64,000 nucleotides of DNA, taken from NCBI GenBank assembly GCA_001566295.1, contig KQ964247.1, positions 496,001 through 560,000 of the forward strand. Reading direction: 5' to 3'. The notes beneath the pieces were generated by a model, which was given only the letters and a program-made list of their open reading frames with translations, ran no database searches and was not told the DNA's origin. Positions within the stretch are counted from its first letter, which is position 1; every line of letters begins with the position of its first letter. Positions 10,883 through 21,664 of this stretch are shown here, one piece after another. The position numbers and the translations under genes are program-made. This stretch comes from Microdochium bolleyi. Its lineage: Eukaryota; Ascomycota; Sordariomycetes; Xylariales; Microdochiaceae.

Positions 10883-12774
10883 TCACCTCACCGCCCCTGG
10901 TAACTTCCAAGCGACCAGGTCCTCCCGCATGTCCTCCTCGCTGCACTCCCTGCTGCGGTGCCGGCTGTGACCATGGCGGTTTCGACTACGCTGGCTGAGC
11001 ATGCTGCCCATGCTCCCACTTCGCGGCTGCTGCTGTTGCTGCTGCTGACCACTGCTGCTATTGTTCCCACCAGCAGGGCTGTCGTCCTGATGATGATGGT
11101 GATGATGATGAATGTGCTGGTGGTTCTGGTGACCCCGGTTATCGCGCAGACCAGCGCTTCTTATGATGCGCTCGTGCTGACCCTCTGCGAACATCTCCTG
11201 GTCATACTGCTGTTGTAGCTGCGGGCTGAGCGTCGTGCCGCTGCTGCTTGTGCTCGCGCTCAGGTCATTCGGCATGCCTGTCGGCCCGCGCGTGGGCGCT
11301 GAGGGTATCGAGGTCGGATAGCGGCTCGTTGCGGCGCCGCCCCGGTGCCGACTGCTATGTCCATAGCTCCCGCTCGGTATGCCGAAGGGCTCGTTGTCGC
11401 CACCGCCGCCACCGCTGTTCTGACTACTGTTGCTGCTGTGGCTGCGGCCCCAAATATTGGTCACCGTCAGTGTGCTCTTGTCGCTTCCGCCACTATGCGA
11501 GCGCATGTGCGCTCGCGCCTGCCGCGCCTCGCTGGGCCGCAGTGTGGCAGAGTTGATTTCGTCGCTCGGGGATCCGCTGCCGCTTGTCCGCGCACTCGTG
11601 TTGCTGTCGTCGTCACGCAGCGCACGCCGGTGATTATATCCCCGGGATGGAGACTTCTCGAACCGGTCACTGCCGCCCACGGTGGTCACGCCGGTGGTAT
11701 ACGACGCTGGGTAGAGTGCGCTGCCGATCCCGTCACCGCCCATGAATATGTCCTCGATGCACTCGTCTGCGGGTAGCTCCCCCGGCATGCACGAGTAGCT
11801 GGCCGCCAGCGCCCGGCGGTACATGTCTACTAGCTCGGAGGCGTCGTGCGAGCCAAAGGCGCTGAAGCTGGCTGTGTCACCCATGCTGGCTAGGGCGGCT
11901 GTAGTGGACGAGGGCTCCGGCGCAGGCAGACTATATGACTCCTGGTCGCCGACGATGCCCGCGATACCGCCGAACATGGGCGCCGACCTGAGCGGCGGCG
12001 CAGAAAAGTTGCGCTCGCCGTCGACCTGTACCATGAGGATGCCGATTTTGAGCGTGCCATTGATTTTGCACTCTTGCATGAGATAGCGTCTCGTGATGCC
12101 CTCCTCCACCGCACGGTCATCGGGCTGCTCTTGCTGCTCTTCAACGGAACGAGGGATGTCGCCGGATCCTAGATCGGCTGAGCTCTGGTAGGATTTGCTG
12201 CTGCCGCTCCTCCTATGTCGCGAGCCGCCTCCGTGCTGGAAGCCGTGGGACAGTTTCTCCTTTGCATTCTCCAAGCCCCCTACTATCTTTGAGGCACCGA
12301 CGGCACCGACACTCCGCCTCCGGATGTAGGTCTCGCTCTCTTCGACATATTCGCTCAGGTTGAGCCGGACGAGGCCGACAGTGCCCTTCTCTGGCTTGAT
12401 GCCCACGGGTGATGGGAAGTCATGCAGGACCTCGAACTCGATGGCGCATTCGGATAGATTGTTCGCGCGGTCGATGCCGATGCGAACCGGTATTATCTTC
12501 TGATAGTTCCAGGTGATGCGGTGGCTAAGCCAGTCTGTTGTGGCCTTGTCGGTGCGGCCACGGTGCTCGGCGTGTATCGAGTGGGGGAGGTGCCATTTGA
12601 CGGTCGACGAGCCCTGCTTGTACGGGACGTTGCTGAGATCATAGATGGTGAGGTGAAGCTCGAACTTCGGTTTCCGGCTCTTGTTTACTGCGGTTGAAAG
12701 AAAGTGGTCAGCGGCTGTGCTGTGTCCAGCTGCCAAGGTGGCTGCGGTGCGTCGCGCTTACTTAGTGAGGTCAT
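10883..12774 (-). CDS. EEIG1/EHBP1 N-terminal C2 (NT-C2) domain protein
   Basis: Protein of about 605 aa whose first 230 residues form an NT-C2 domain, a C2-like module for membrane or cytoskeleton association. Exon 1 is only 13 nt (12774-12762, encoding MTSL plus one base); exon 2 is 12687-10883. The spliced start reads MTSLINKSRKPKFELHLTIY, the canonical opening of the fungal family (RKPKFELHL, then DLSNVPYKQGSS). Also visible are TVGLVRLNLSEYVE and a second C2-like stretch CKINGTLKIGILMVQVDGE. The rest is disordered, Ser/Gly/Gln-rich, with a histidine run (near residue 530, around 11085-11115) and a glutamine run near the C-terminus. Function in fungi is not established; family assignment is firm from the N-terminus. 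Confidence 0.85.
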
Positions 12775-13468
12775 GTCGGCGGCCGCGGGGGCCAGCGCAG
12801 GACCAGCCTGGCGCGGCTGGAGGGTGTATTGACAGAAGGTCTCGTCGCTGTGATCGCCCTTTGAGAAGCGTTTGGATATGAGGCAACCAGCCCGCTACTC
12901 CAGATGTGAGGCGCTGGTCTGGAAGTGGAATTGCTGGCCGCGACGGGAGGGGCCGGTTGCGATTGGGAAGTCGAGGGTGGGAGTGCGGATGGTTCGGAAT
13001 TGCAGTAGGCGTGAGCCGAGGTGTCGAGGTAGCCGTTAATTTGGCTGCAGTAGCCGGGCCCGATGCGGACGACAATAGAAGAGCAGTGGTGATAAAAGGT
13101 GAGTTCGAGACAGCCGGCTGGTGTTGGGTTGGGAGCGTTGAGCATTCCATCCCCAAGACGTCATCCTGGGAGCGGATCCGGCCAGTTGGGCTGATGGAGA
13201 GCCGCTTAGAAGTTAAGTTAGGGGGGGGTTGACAGGGTGCTGGCGCCGAAGCTTGGCGGACCCTGGACGCGATGTGGAGCCTCACCACAGCGCATGCACC
13301 AAAAGTCAACGACAGGCGTTCGCGGAAAAGCTTGCGGCCATCAACGGAACAACAGGCGCGTGTAATACACGCAACCATGTCACTTGGACTTCCCCCGGTT
13401 TGAAATTGTCACCACTCCCTTTCTCCCACACAATGGTGTGTAGGTGAGGTCCCGCACTCGAGCGCACA
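12775..13468. promoter_or_regulatory. Divergent promoter region of NT-C2 and POP1
   Basis: A 694-bp spacer between two divergently transcribed genes. A 206-codon minus frame here is a proline/serine-rich shadow with no motif. A short G tract (AGGGGGGGGTT) lies near 13219. No RNA gene seen. Confidence 0.5.
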
Positions 13469-16400
13469 ATGGGGCCTGGAACCAACAACAAAAACAGCAA
13501 CGAGCCGCGAGCTCAAGAAAGGAAACGGCCACCTCAGGGCAGTCTGGAAGCTACAGCACCCAAGAGGGCCAAGTCGCACAATGGCACCAGCACGCACAAG
13601 GCAGTGCCCATCCACCACAAGAAGGGTGTCCCAAGGAGCACACCGTCTGGTACCAGCACACCCACGGCCCAAAAGAAAGGCCACAATGGCGGCGGTGGCC
13701 CTCCCAACGGCCGCCCTGGTGCTCGTCCGAATATGCGGGATGTTCGCGCCATTGCCGTGAGTAAGGCCGATCCGGCTGTGCAGGATGGCCAGCTCAATGT
13801 GCAGTCCTTTTTGGACGCTCGCTCCTTTGAACTCAAGGCCCTCACCGAGAGCATGCGCCGCACAAAAGCCTCGAGCACGAGCCGGGCTTTCCAGATCGTC
13901 CCCATCACGCTGAGGCGGAGGACCGCGGCGCACAACCACAAGCGTGTACCCAAGCGGCTGCAGCCTCGGGCGAAGAGGGAGATGAAGCAGGATAACACGC
14001 CAACAGTAAACTCAAAGACCAGGAAACCAGGGTCGACGCGGAATCGCCTCAGAGCAGAGAATGCGCGCAAGTTAGGGCTCCTAGCCAGGCGGAAGAAGCT
14101 GCTCAAGCTCAAGACGAACCCTGCGGGAGACAACAGGACGATATCGCTCAGGGCTGCTCGACCAAAGATTCGCCGGAACACTCTCAATGATCCAGTGGTG
14201 ACGAATCGCAAGTTCAGGAGGCGACAGATCCACAAGACCTGGCTGCCTACTCACCTATGGCACACCAAGAGAGCCAGGATGACGGAGCCTTCGAAACCGT
14301 TATGGCGTTTCGCCATTCCCCTGACACCGTCAAATAAGTCTTACCGGCCGACCCATCGTGCTCAGTTTGAGCGGGGAGCCATGGCCTGGGACATGAGCTT
14401 TATCAGCACGATCGGCCTCGCTGGGCGACTGAGTGGCGTACGCAATGTGCTGAAGGGATTGGGCCTGAACCAGGACAGCCTATGGAATGACAGAGGCGCC
14501 CGATGGCGTACTGGGGCCGTTCACTGGTCTGGCCTGTTGAAGAAACAGTCGAATAGCAAGACAAGCGTTCTCGCTCCAACAACGATCGTCTGGAGCCCAG
14601 CGGTGGAATTCGAAGACGAGGACGTGGAGAAGCAACAGAGACGTCTGTTTCTCCGCGTGCATCCCTCCGTATTCCTCGAGACTTTCAACGAGATCCTGAG
14701 GCTAGCACGGACGAACAACCCACAGCCATATGTGGAGGACTTGCGTTACGAAATTGGCGCAATTGACTTGGTCGGTCCCAGCTCAACAGAAGCTCTGATG
14801 GCGGTGTTCAAGCCACACGCAAGCGACGCTACGCACCCCCTCGCACAGAAGTTCCAGTCTTTGACTGGTCTGAAAGACCCAGCATCACTCCCTTTGGGCT
14901 CGATGTTTGCATTCTCAGCGGTCGACCCGAGGCTTTCGTACCCTTACCAGCCACGGCGCGTTGCTCCCGCAGAGCCCTTTGGTGCTCAGCAACATGGCAA
15001 TTTATACGAGATCTTGAGTGCCTTCCACCAAGAACCAGCTCGTTCAGAAATGGCGCTGTTTGACCGGGATGCTCGCTTCAAGGCTTCGCAGCTACCCTCG
15101 CAAAAGTCTATCAATCGGCGAAAAACCAAAGGAGCACCCGGGGCGCCGTTGAAGGTGACCTCGGATGATCCCCCGCTCCCCATCCTAGCTCTCGCATCTC
15201 GCCATCTTACTGATCCTCAGTCTCCCGGATCCTGGACCGTCCTTCTGCCCTGGAAGTGTGTCCTGCCATTCTGGTACTGCCTCATGCATTATCCCTTGTC
15301 GACCGGGGGCAATCCCCAGTTCGGCGGCCAGGACGAGCTTCGGCAGCTGTCCTTCGAGCGAGGGCTCCCATGGTTCCCAGGTGACGTGCCTGGCACCGAG
15401 GCCGGAAATGCCTGGGAGCTTGAGCAGCGCGATCTCCGTCTCAAGAAGTGGCAGCGCATGCCGAAGGGCAAGCGGCACAACTACGAGACCCTCAACCTGG
15501 GCGGCGGCCGCAAGGGTGAGATCGGAGATGGCTGGAGCTGTGCCTACGAGAAGCTCTTCCGGGGCAAGGTGCCACAAGATGAGCCCGAGCCAAGCACTGG
15601 CAACAAAGACGTGGACATGGCAGACGCCGAAAACTGCGAGAAAGAGAAGGCAGTCACTGCTGCGCCCAGTAATCCTCTGGCGGACATCTCGTACATCCCG
15701 AAATCGACCTTCAGCAATCTGCTGAAGCAAGTCCCCGCGACGCCGATGCCACCGAGGACGCTAGTGACTGTGAGAATTCGCATGATCACAAAGGGCACAC
15801 CTATTAGCTGCGCGCGCATATACCGCCTGCCGACGGGCGGCCCCGAGCTGCTTCAGACGAGCCAGGAGCACGATCCGTCTTCGATGGACGTCGACCGCAC
15901 ATCACAAGCCACCGTCGCCGATGTGCCCGCAAGCATCCCTCTCCCGGGACAGCAACAGCCGAGCAGGTCGCTAGTACCGGCACCAGCAGACTTATACGAG
16001 CAATGGCTTTCTCTTCTCCCCCACCACAAGAACAAACAACATCATCAGCCGCAGCAGCAGCAGCCCAGCAACAGCATCAGGAAAAACACACCTCTGACTG
16101 TCGAAGACCGCCAGCGGCTTATCGCGCAGCAGCTCATAGCCCCGGTCTTGGCCTTGAACGGCAGCGGCGCCGCCCCCTCCGCGTCGGCGGCCTTCTTCCC
16201 GCCACACTCGGCTCCCCCGGGGTCCGCGCCGCCGCCCGCATCCTCGCTGCTCAGCACGGGCCACCCCATGTGTCCCGACGAGCACGACCTGATCGGCTTT
16301 GTGACCAAGGGCGAGTTCAACCTCCGCGACGGCAGGGGCGAGGGGATCGCGAGCCTGTCGGCTGTCATGGCGGCGGAAGAGCTGCGGCGGTATCATGGCA

Positions 16401-16609
16401 CCAACACCACCACCACCGAGGAGGAGCAGGAAGACGTTGACGACAAAGAGGCACAGAAGATGAAGAATGGGAAGAAGAGGAGGAAGACCAAGCCACCCGC
16501 GAAGGCAAAGGCGGATATGAGAAACAGCGTGGCTACACGGCTGTGCGTGGTGCGCAACGCCGGCGAGGACGTGGGTAGGCTTGCGCGGTGGGAGCTCGTG
16601 GGATTATAG
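13469..16609 (+). CDS. POP1: POP1, RNase P/RNase MRP protein subunit
   Basis: Intronless, 1046 aa. Pop1 is the largest protein subunit of nuclear RNase P and RNase MRP, binding their RNAs for tRNA 5' and rRNA maturation. After a basic disordered leader, the POP1 N-terminal domain shows RDVRAIAVSKADPAVQ and RRRTAAHNHKRVPKR, then the signature HKTWLPTHLWHTKRARM followed by PLWRFAIPLTPSNKSYRPTH. The POPLD domain in the second half has WTVLLPWKCVLPFWYCLMHY, TGGNPQFGGQDELRQ and ERGLPWFPGDVPGTEAGNAW. The C-terminal region (CPDEHDLIGFVTKGEFNL and the final CVVRNAGEDVGRLARWELV) also matches the family, but is interrupted by a fungal Gln/Pro/Ala-rich insertion and an acidic/basic linker. Divergent from NT-C2. 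Very confident. Confidence 0.97.
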   Translation: MGPGTNNKNSNEPRAQERKRPPQGSLEATAPKRAKSHNGTSTHKAVPIHHKKGVPRSTPSGTSTPTAQKKGHNGGGGPPNGRPGARPNMRDVRAIAVSKADPAVQDGQLNVQSFLDARSFELKALTESMRRTKASSTSRAFQIVPITLRRRTAAHNHKRVPKRLQPRAKREMKQDNTPTVNSKTRKPGSTRNRLRAENARKLGLLARRKKLLKLKTNPAGDNRTISLRAARPKIRRNTLNDPVVTNRKFRRRQIHKTWLPTHLWHTKRARMTEPSKPLWRFAIPLTPSNKSYRPTHRAQFERGAMAWDMSFISTIGLAGRLSGVRNVLKGLGLNQDSLWNDRGARWRTGAVHWSGLLKKQSNSKTSVLAPTTIVWSPAVEFEDEDVEKQQRRLFLRVHPSVFLETFNEILRLARTNNPQPYVEDLRYEIGAIDLVGPSSTEALMAVFKPHASDATHPLAQKFQSLTGLKDPASLPLGSMFAFSAVDPRLSYPYQPRRVAPAEPFGAQQHGNLYEILSAFHQEPARSEMALFDRDARFKASQLPSQKSINRRKTKGAPGAPLKVTSDDPPLPILALASRHLTDPQSPGSWTVLLPWKCVLPFWYCLMHYPLSTGGNPQFGGQDELRQLSFERGLPWFPGDVPGTEAGNAWELEQRDLRLKKWQRMPKGKRHNYETLNLGGGRKGEIGDGWSCAYEKLFRGKVPQDEPEPSTGNKDVDMADAENCEKEKAVTAAPSNPLADISYIPKSTFSNLLKQVPATPMPPRTLVTVRIRMITKGTPISCARIYRLPTGGPELLQTSQEHDPSSMDVDRTSQATVADVPASIPLPGQQQPSRSLVPAPADLYEQWLSLLPHHKNKQHHQPQQQQPSNSIRKNTPLTVEDRQRLIAQQLIAPVLALNGSGAAPSASAAFFPPHSAPPGSAPPPASSLLSTGHPMCPDEHDLIGFVTKGEFNLRDGRGEGIASLSAVMAAEELRRYHGTNTTTTEEEQEDVDDKEAQKMKNGKKRRKTKPPAKAKADMRNSVATRLCVVRNAGEDVGRLARWELVGL

Positions 16610-16909
16610 CCTGGAAGAGTAGAGCTGCATGCATTATGTACCCAGAACTTCACTATGTGATGGCCACTCCTTGGGGGTTTGATCCAGGACGCAAGAACGC
16701 TGGTGGTTGCGCAACTCGGTAGCGTGCTTGGATTGTTTGTGCACGAGCTCGTCTATTCATTGTATCCGTGTACTAATTTGCCAAGCTCACTCGTTCGCTT
16801 TCAACTCCTCCATTTTGTGATTTCATGCAAAAGGTCGTCATCAAAGATCTCTATATCGTTGCAAACAACAAAAGGGGACGGGCGGGCTAGACTGGACTGG
16901 AAACCAAAT
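16610..16909. other. Convergent intergenic region POP1/SSZ1
   Basis: 300-bp spacer between convergent 3' ends. AT-richer than the genes, no structure or gene seen. Confidence 0.5.
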
Positions 16910-18672
16910 CTACGGGGCCTTAACGGTACCCCGGATGCCACCCTTGCCGCCGACCTCCCTGGTCGTGACGGTGACGCCGAGGTCGCCAGCGACAGTGATG
17001 GTGACCTCGACGTTGCCGCCCTTCTTGATACCCTTGATAGCGCCCTCGGCGAGAGTGGCGCCAATCTTCCACACCTTCTCCCTGTGCTCCTCGGGCTCGT
17101 CATCTTCCGAGTCGAAGTCGGAGTCATCCTCATCCTCGTCATCCTCGTCCTTCTTGCCGTTCTCCTTGGGTGTGGGCTCCGGCTTTGTGACCTTGATGTG
17201 CGTGTTGCCCTCGACGACCTTGACGAGAACATCACCGCCCTCCTTAGGAGCAGCGATGTGGATTGTCCGCCTGGCGGGCACAGCTGTCTCGGGGGCGATG
17301 ATGGGCACAAAGGTCTCCTCGCCGTTGACGATGGAGACAACACCAATGGCATTGGTAATGTGCTTGACGGTGCCGACGGCAGGGTGCGTGGACTGCTCGA
17401 TGTCCTCAGACTCGTACTCCTGAATCAGAGAAGCCTGGAGGGCGGCGCCGCGAGACTGGAGCTCTGATGGGTTCAGCGCGTTCGGGTTTGTCGAGGGAGC
17501 CTGGATGGCCGTTGACTCGGGGAAGATGGCGCGGAAGTTGTTGGCGATGCGGGGAGTGTGCGAGGTGCCACCAGACAAGATGATCTCGTCAATGTCGAGG
17601 ACATCGAGCTCAGCCTTCTTGATAGCACCCTCGACAAGACGGGTGATGCCCTCAAAGACCTTGCGGGCAATCGTCTCGTAACGAAGTCTGTTGATAGTGG
17701 CTTGGAAGTCGATACCTTCAGCCAAGCTCTCGACGCTGAAGCTGGCGTTGGTGCCGATGCTGAGGGCCTTCTTGGTAGACTCGGACTCGGCCTTGAGCTT
17801 AGCCAGACCCTTGCTGTCCTCCCGAGGGTCGACATCCTTGTTCTTCTTCATGAACTCCTTGGCGAAGTGGTCCATCAGCACCTTGTCGAGGGCCAGGCCG
17901 TGGAACTCGTAGTCGTGAACGGTAGCCAGGATGGTGTATAGGCCACCTCTTGAGGCGACCACGGCGACATCTGAGCGGGAGCCACCGAGATCGGCAACAA
18001 CAATGATCTTGTCCTTGACCTCAGCCTCGGGGCGGGCATCGTAAGCAAGAACGGACGAAACGGGCTCGTTGATCAACTGGAGCACCTCGATGTCGGCATC
18101 GTTCGCAGCCTTGATCAGAGCCTCGCGCTGCTTCTCAGAGAAGTTGGTGGGGACGGAGATGACGGCCGAGTTGACAGTCTTGCCAAGGTAGTCGGAGGCG
18201 GACTGTACCAGGCGGCGCAGGTATCTCGTTGTGATCTCGGAAACGTTGAGCTTGGAAGCATCGCCCTCGGCCTGGTCCTGGACGGTGAATGATATGCTCT
18301 CGCCAGCAGCCTCGGGGTGCGCAGCCGCATGGCAGTGTGTGGGGTCGATCGACTTGAACCTGTTGGACGAGCATGTCAGTATGTTAGATCAGGTGGATTA
18401 AGGCGACTTTGTTCTACGCACTCCTTGCCGAGGAAGTCCTTAAAGGAGATGACAGTGTTCTTGGGGTTGCGGACGAGGAAAGCCTTGGCCTGGTTGCCAG
18501 TGTACTCCTCGCCATCGACGTATGAGAGCGCAGTAGGGATCTGGCGGTCGCCATCCTCGTTGGCAATGACAACAGGGCTGCCGTCAACGGTGCAGGCGAT
18601 GGAGCTGTACGAGTTGCCAAAGGAGATACCAATGGCCACCCGCTCCTCGGGCGAAACTGTCTTGGCGGGCAT
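16910..18672 (-). CDS. SSZ1: SSZ1, Hsp70-like subunit of the ribosome-associated complex
   Basis: Atypical Hsp70 of 566 aa that pairs with zuotin (RAC) at the ribosome exit tunnel and helps nascent-chain folding. Exons are 18672-18422 and 18359-16910. The N-terminal ATPase-like domain starts VAIGISFGNSYSSIACTVDG; Ssz1 carries ISFGN where canonical Hsp70s carry DLGTT. Then follow NPKNTVISFKDFLGKE across the intron, VISVPTNFSEKQREALIKAA, INEPVSSVLAYDA, VVADLGGSRSDVAVV and IILSGGTSHTPRIANN. The C-terminal half is short, with an acidic linker (KKDEDDEDEDDSDFDSEDDE), and lacks a normal substrate-binding lid, typical of Ssz1. Divergent from RRP40. Codons end mostly in C or G, as expected for an abundant ribosome-associated chaperone. 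Confident. Confidence 0.95.
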
Positions 18673-19167
18673 CTTGTCGTGTCGCGATGCTCTGTCAGTC
18701 TCGTGGATGGAAATAGCGGATTTGGAGGGAGTGGTTGTCTTTTCGAGCAGGGCGCTGTCGGGCTGCTGTGCTGGCGATGCGCAGGGTGGTTTGATGGCGG
18801 GGTGGTTATCAAGGTCGCCGCAAGCGCCAGCCAAAAATTTCAGAAAATTATTGTCGATACAAGACAGGACCAGCTCTCCTCGGAGGGGCTTGCATAAGTA
18901 TGCTGGGATCATCAATACCAGCATAAGTGTCTTATGCACAATAGCGAGTGAATCCCATTTTGTGCAGCAGCAGCCGAATGTGCACCCTGAGGTCATTGGC
19001 AGGTGCGGCCGGTGCCCCACCAAAAAGTTTCAAAGGCAGGAGCGGACCAGCTCCAAGCATGCGATCATTGCGCGTGAAGAACGAAGTGAGCGTTACGAGC
19101 TTGTACCAATCACCTCGACGCTCCATCCTCAATCAACACGACCTCCGCGAGAGCCTCCTCTGAAGCC
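18673..19167. promoter_or_regulatory. Divergent promoter region of SSZ1 and RRP40
   Basis: 495 bp shared by two conserved genes of ribosome/RNA biology on opposite strands. A pair of similar 10-mers (AAAATTTCAG and AAAAGTTTCA) and TGCTGGGATCATCAATACCAGC-like inverted symmetry around 18900-18923 are visible but short. No coding evidence. Confidence 0.45.
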
Positions 19168-19966
19168 ATGGCTACTACCGGCCAGCCTATTTTCGTCCTT
19201 CCGGGTGACCAGATCGACCCTGGTGTTATTCCATCGCACCCAAAGAAGGCACTCAAGCTCGGCCCTGGTCTTCGCCATGTTCCGCCGAGCGATCTCATCC
19301 CTACCGTGGCCGGACAGCTCGTGACTGACCCGAGAAAGAATTCCATATGGGTCGAGTACAACGGCGGTCGCGTACGTAGCTGATGTATTATCTGCTTAAT
19401 CTAGCACTGCTGACATCGCTGCGTAGTACATTCCATCAGTTGGCGATCTCGTGATCGGAACAGTTCAAAAATCAGCTGCAGACTATTTCTATGTCTCCCT
19501 GTCCGACTATACGTCAAATGCCTCTCTTCCTCAGCTGGCTTTTGAGATGGCCTCAAAGAAGACGAGACCCCAACTCAACCCTGGCGCGCTTGTGTACGCA
19601 CGTGTCACCATGGCCAATCGGCACATGGACCCTGAGCTCGAGTGCGTCTCATCCTCGACCGGCAAGGCTGACGGGCTGGGGCCCCTGAACGGCGGCATGC
19701 TCTACGCAATCTCGCAAGGCATGGCCCGTCGTCTCCTTATGCGCAAGTCTGTGGAAGAGGGTCACATTGTTGTGCTTGAAGAGCTCGGCGCGGCGGGTCT
19801 GGCATTCGAGACTGCCGTCGGCAGAAACGGCAAGCTATGGGTGAACAGTGAGAACATCAAGACGGTCCTTGCGGTTGGGCGAGCAGTGCAGGAGACCGAT
19901 GAGCGGAACTACTCGGTTGAGTCACAGAAGAAGCTGGTCCGCAAGCTGGTGAAAGAGCTCAGCTAG
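19168..19966 (+). CDS. RRP40: RRP40, exosome cap subunit
   Basis: 247-aa S1/KH RNA-binding protein of the three-subunit cap of the RNA exosome, acting in nucleus and cytoplasm. Exons are 19168-19371 and 19427-19966, with a 55-nt GT-AG intron in phase 0. Features are the N-terminal LPGDQID opening, an S1 domain beginning YIPSVGDLVIGTVQK with VSLSDYTSNASLPQLAFE, MDPELECVSS followed by GLGPLNGGMLYAISQGMARRL, and the KH-like VGRNGKLWVNS near the end. Length and motif order match Rrp40 in other fungi. Confident. Confidence 0.96.
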
Positions 19967-21664
19967 AGTTTCGGCCGGCATGAGACGATGTGACACGCAA
20001 CTCATTCGATGGGAAACGTTCTGTACAAGGGCTTGAGGCCACACAGACTATGCGTGGCATGCCCACTCGAACGTCGTGCGCTACCGCTAGAGTTACCGCC
20101 TGTCAGACATGCGCATGCCATCACAGAAGGCTTTAGCAGTCTGGCGAACGCGCCAACGCAATCTTCGTGCCCTGCCCGTGGCGGGATATGTCGAGGGATT
20201 CACCACGGGCACGCCACGCCTGCATCGCCAACGTGCCAGACCAGTCCAGGGGCCGCTCGTCTCCATGGCCGCGGCTTTGTCTATCTGAGTCACAGCTTCG
20301 GAAAAGCTATTCCTTAGCGGATCTACAGCCAAGGTCGTGCTCTGCGTAATCTCTTCATAGTGGCATGAAGGCGATGTCTGCAACTAGACTCGCCGACATT
20401 ACTCGGGACCTTATCAAGCCCTCAGTATCTCTCGAAGAGTCTCCCATACAGCCACATGGAGCAGAGAATGAACACGCTCAACGAAGTCCACCCTCACAAT
20501 ACCTCACCCTTCCAAGATAGCCGACATAGGCGTATGTAGCCTACGTATGCCGATTTTGTAGACCCAGCTTTACACGACTGAAGACAACATGAAAGACCCT
20601 GAGGTGGAGATCTAGTTTGCGATCCTCGCGGCGGCGGCCTTGAAGGAAAGGACACAATAAGAGCTTTGACAAAAGGACCCGTACCCAAACAAAAGTGAAC
20701 CGTGTCATAGAGTCGCACAGAAAGGGGGGCCTCATCTTGAGCCTGTCCCTCCTGCCGAGCGGACGAGACAGCTGAACCATTCATCAGTGGGCGCCTGTCA
20801 GACCCTTCTCTCAGGCTCGGCCTCGCGACATTTGGCCTATCGCGCCGAAGCCAGCTTGGACCACTGCGAGAGCGAATAGAGACATGGCTGTTGGACAGGG
20901 AGACCAGGGACCATGCGTGCCATGTGGGTGATTGTGGGGTTGGAAAGAGCGGAAAATGAGCGCGAATGTGTTTCCAACAAGGGCATGAGTCGGGGTCGAG
21001 GATCTGCCCGCAAGTGCCGACATGGCCTAGACTCTACTCCGTAGTTATGAGCTGGCCGACTGTTGTGGATGCTCGCCGCTCGCGTGCTCCTCCTGGTGGA
21101 TGAGTTAAGGCCGAAGAGCGCGACAACGGGAACGGGGCAGGCCAGGACGGGGCGACCAGACGTCAGCCTACGTCCATCTGTGGTGCAAAGCTAAAAAGTG
21201 CCCCGGAAAGTGGAGGACGCCTGCATTTCCGCAGGGATTTGGAGACTCTGGGGCAGCAAGAGGGGAAGGACAACGCCGATGCGGGGACGGGCGGGCTGGG
21301 CGCGCGCTTCCAGGGCATCCAAGCTGAAGAAAGAGACAGGGGGAGCTCATCGGGGACACTCGCCTACCCCGGCGGCTTCGCGATAGCTGCTCGTTACCCA
21401 CCCCGAGCAAGCCTGGCTTGGCCCTCGTTGCGCGGACCCTTGGGCCGATGTCCTTCTTCGTCGCCGCCGTCTTCTTCTCTCCTCGCTTCCTATCTTCTTC
21501 CCGCGCATCGCTCTTTGTCATTTGTCGTCCTCGAACTTACCATAATAGACAAGGTCGTGTCGACACAGCCAAAGCCAACAACCGAACTTCACTCTCGTGT
21601 ACATACACCCAATCCATAGTCGAGCTAAGACACCCTACAGAGTTCCAGTCGGAAAACAAGCAAC
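19967..21664. promoter_or_regulatory. Gene-free stretch upstream of the 4CL-like gene
   Basis: 1.7 kb with only short frames. An imperfect inverted motif CATAGGCGTATGTAGCCTACG lies around 20525, and a TGAGTCA (Gcn4/AP-1-type core) at 20286-20292 but not near an amino-acid gene. The last 250 bases are CT-rich leader sequence (CTTCTTCGTCGCCGCCG, TCTTCTCTCCTCGC) of the ligase gene. No RNA gene seen. Confidence 0.45.

Noticed and set aside
20286..20292. TGAGTCA as a Gcn4/CPC1 target
   Set aside because: Not near an amino-acid biosynthesis gene; a 7-bp palindromic motif is expected by chance in 64 kb.
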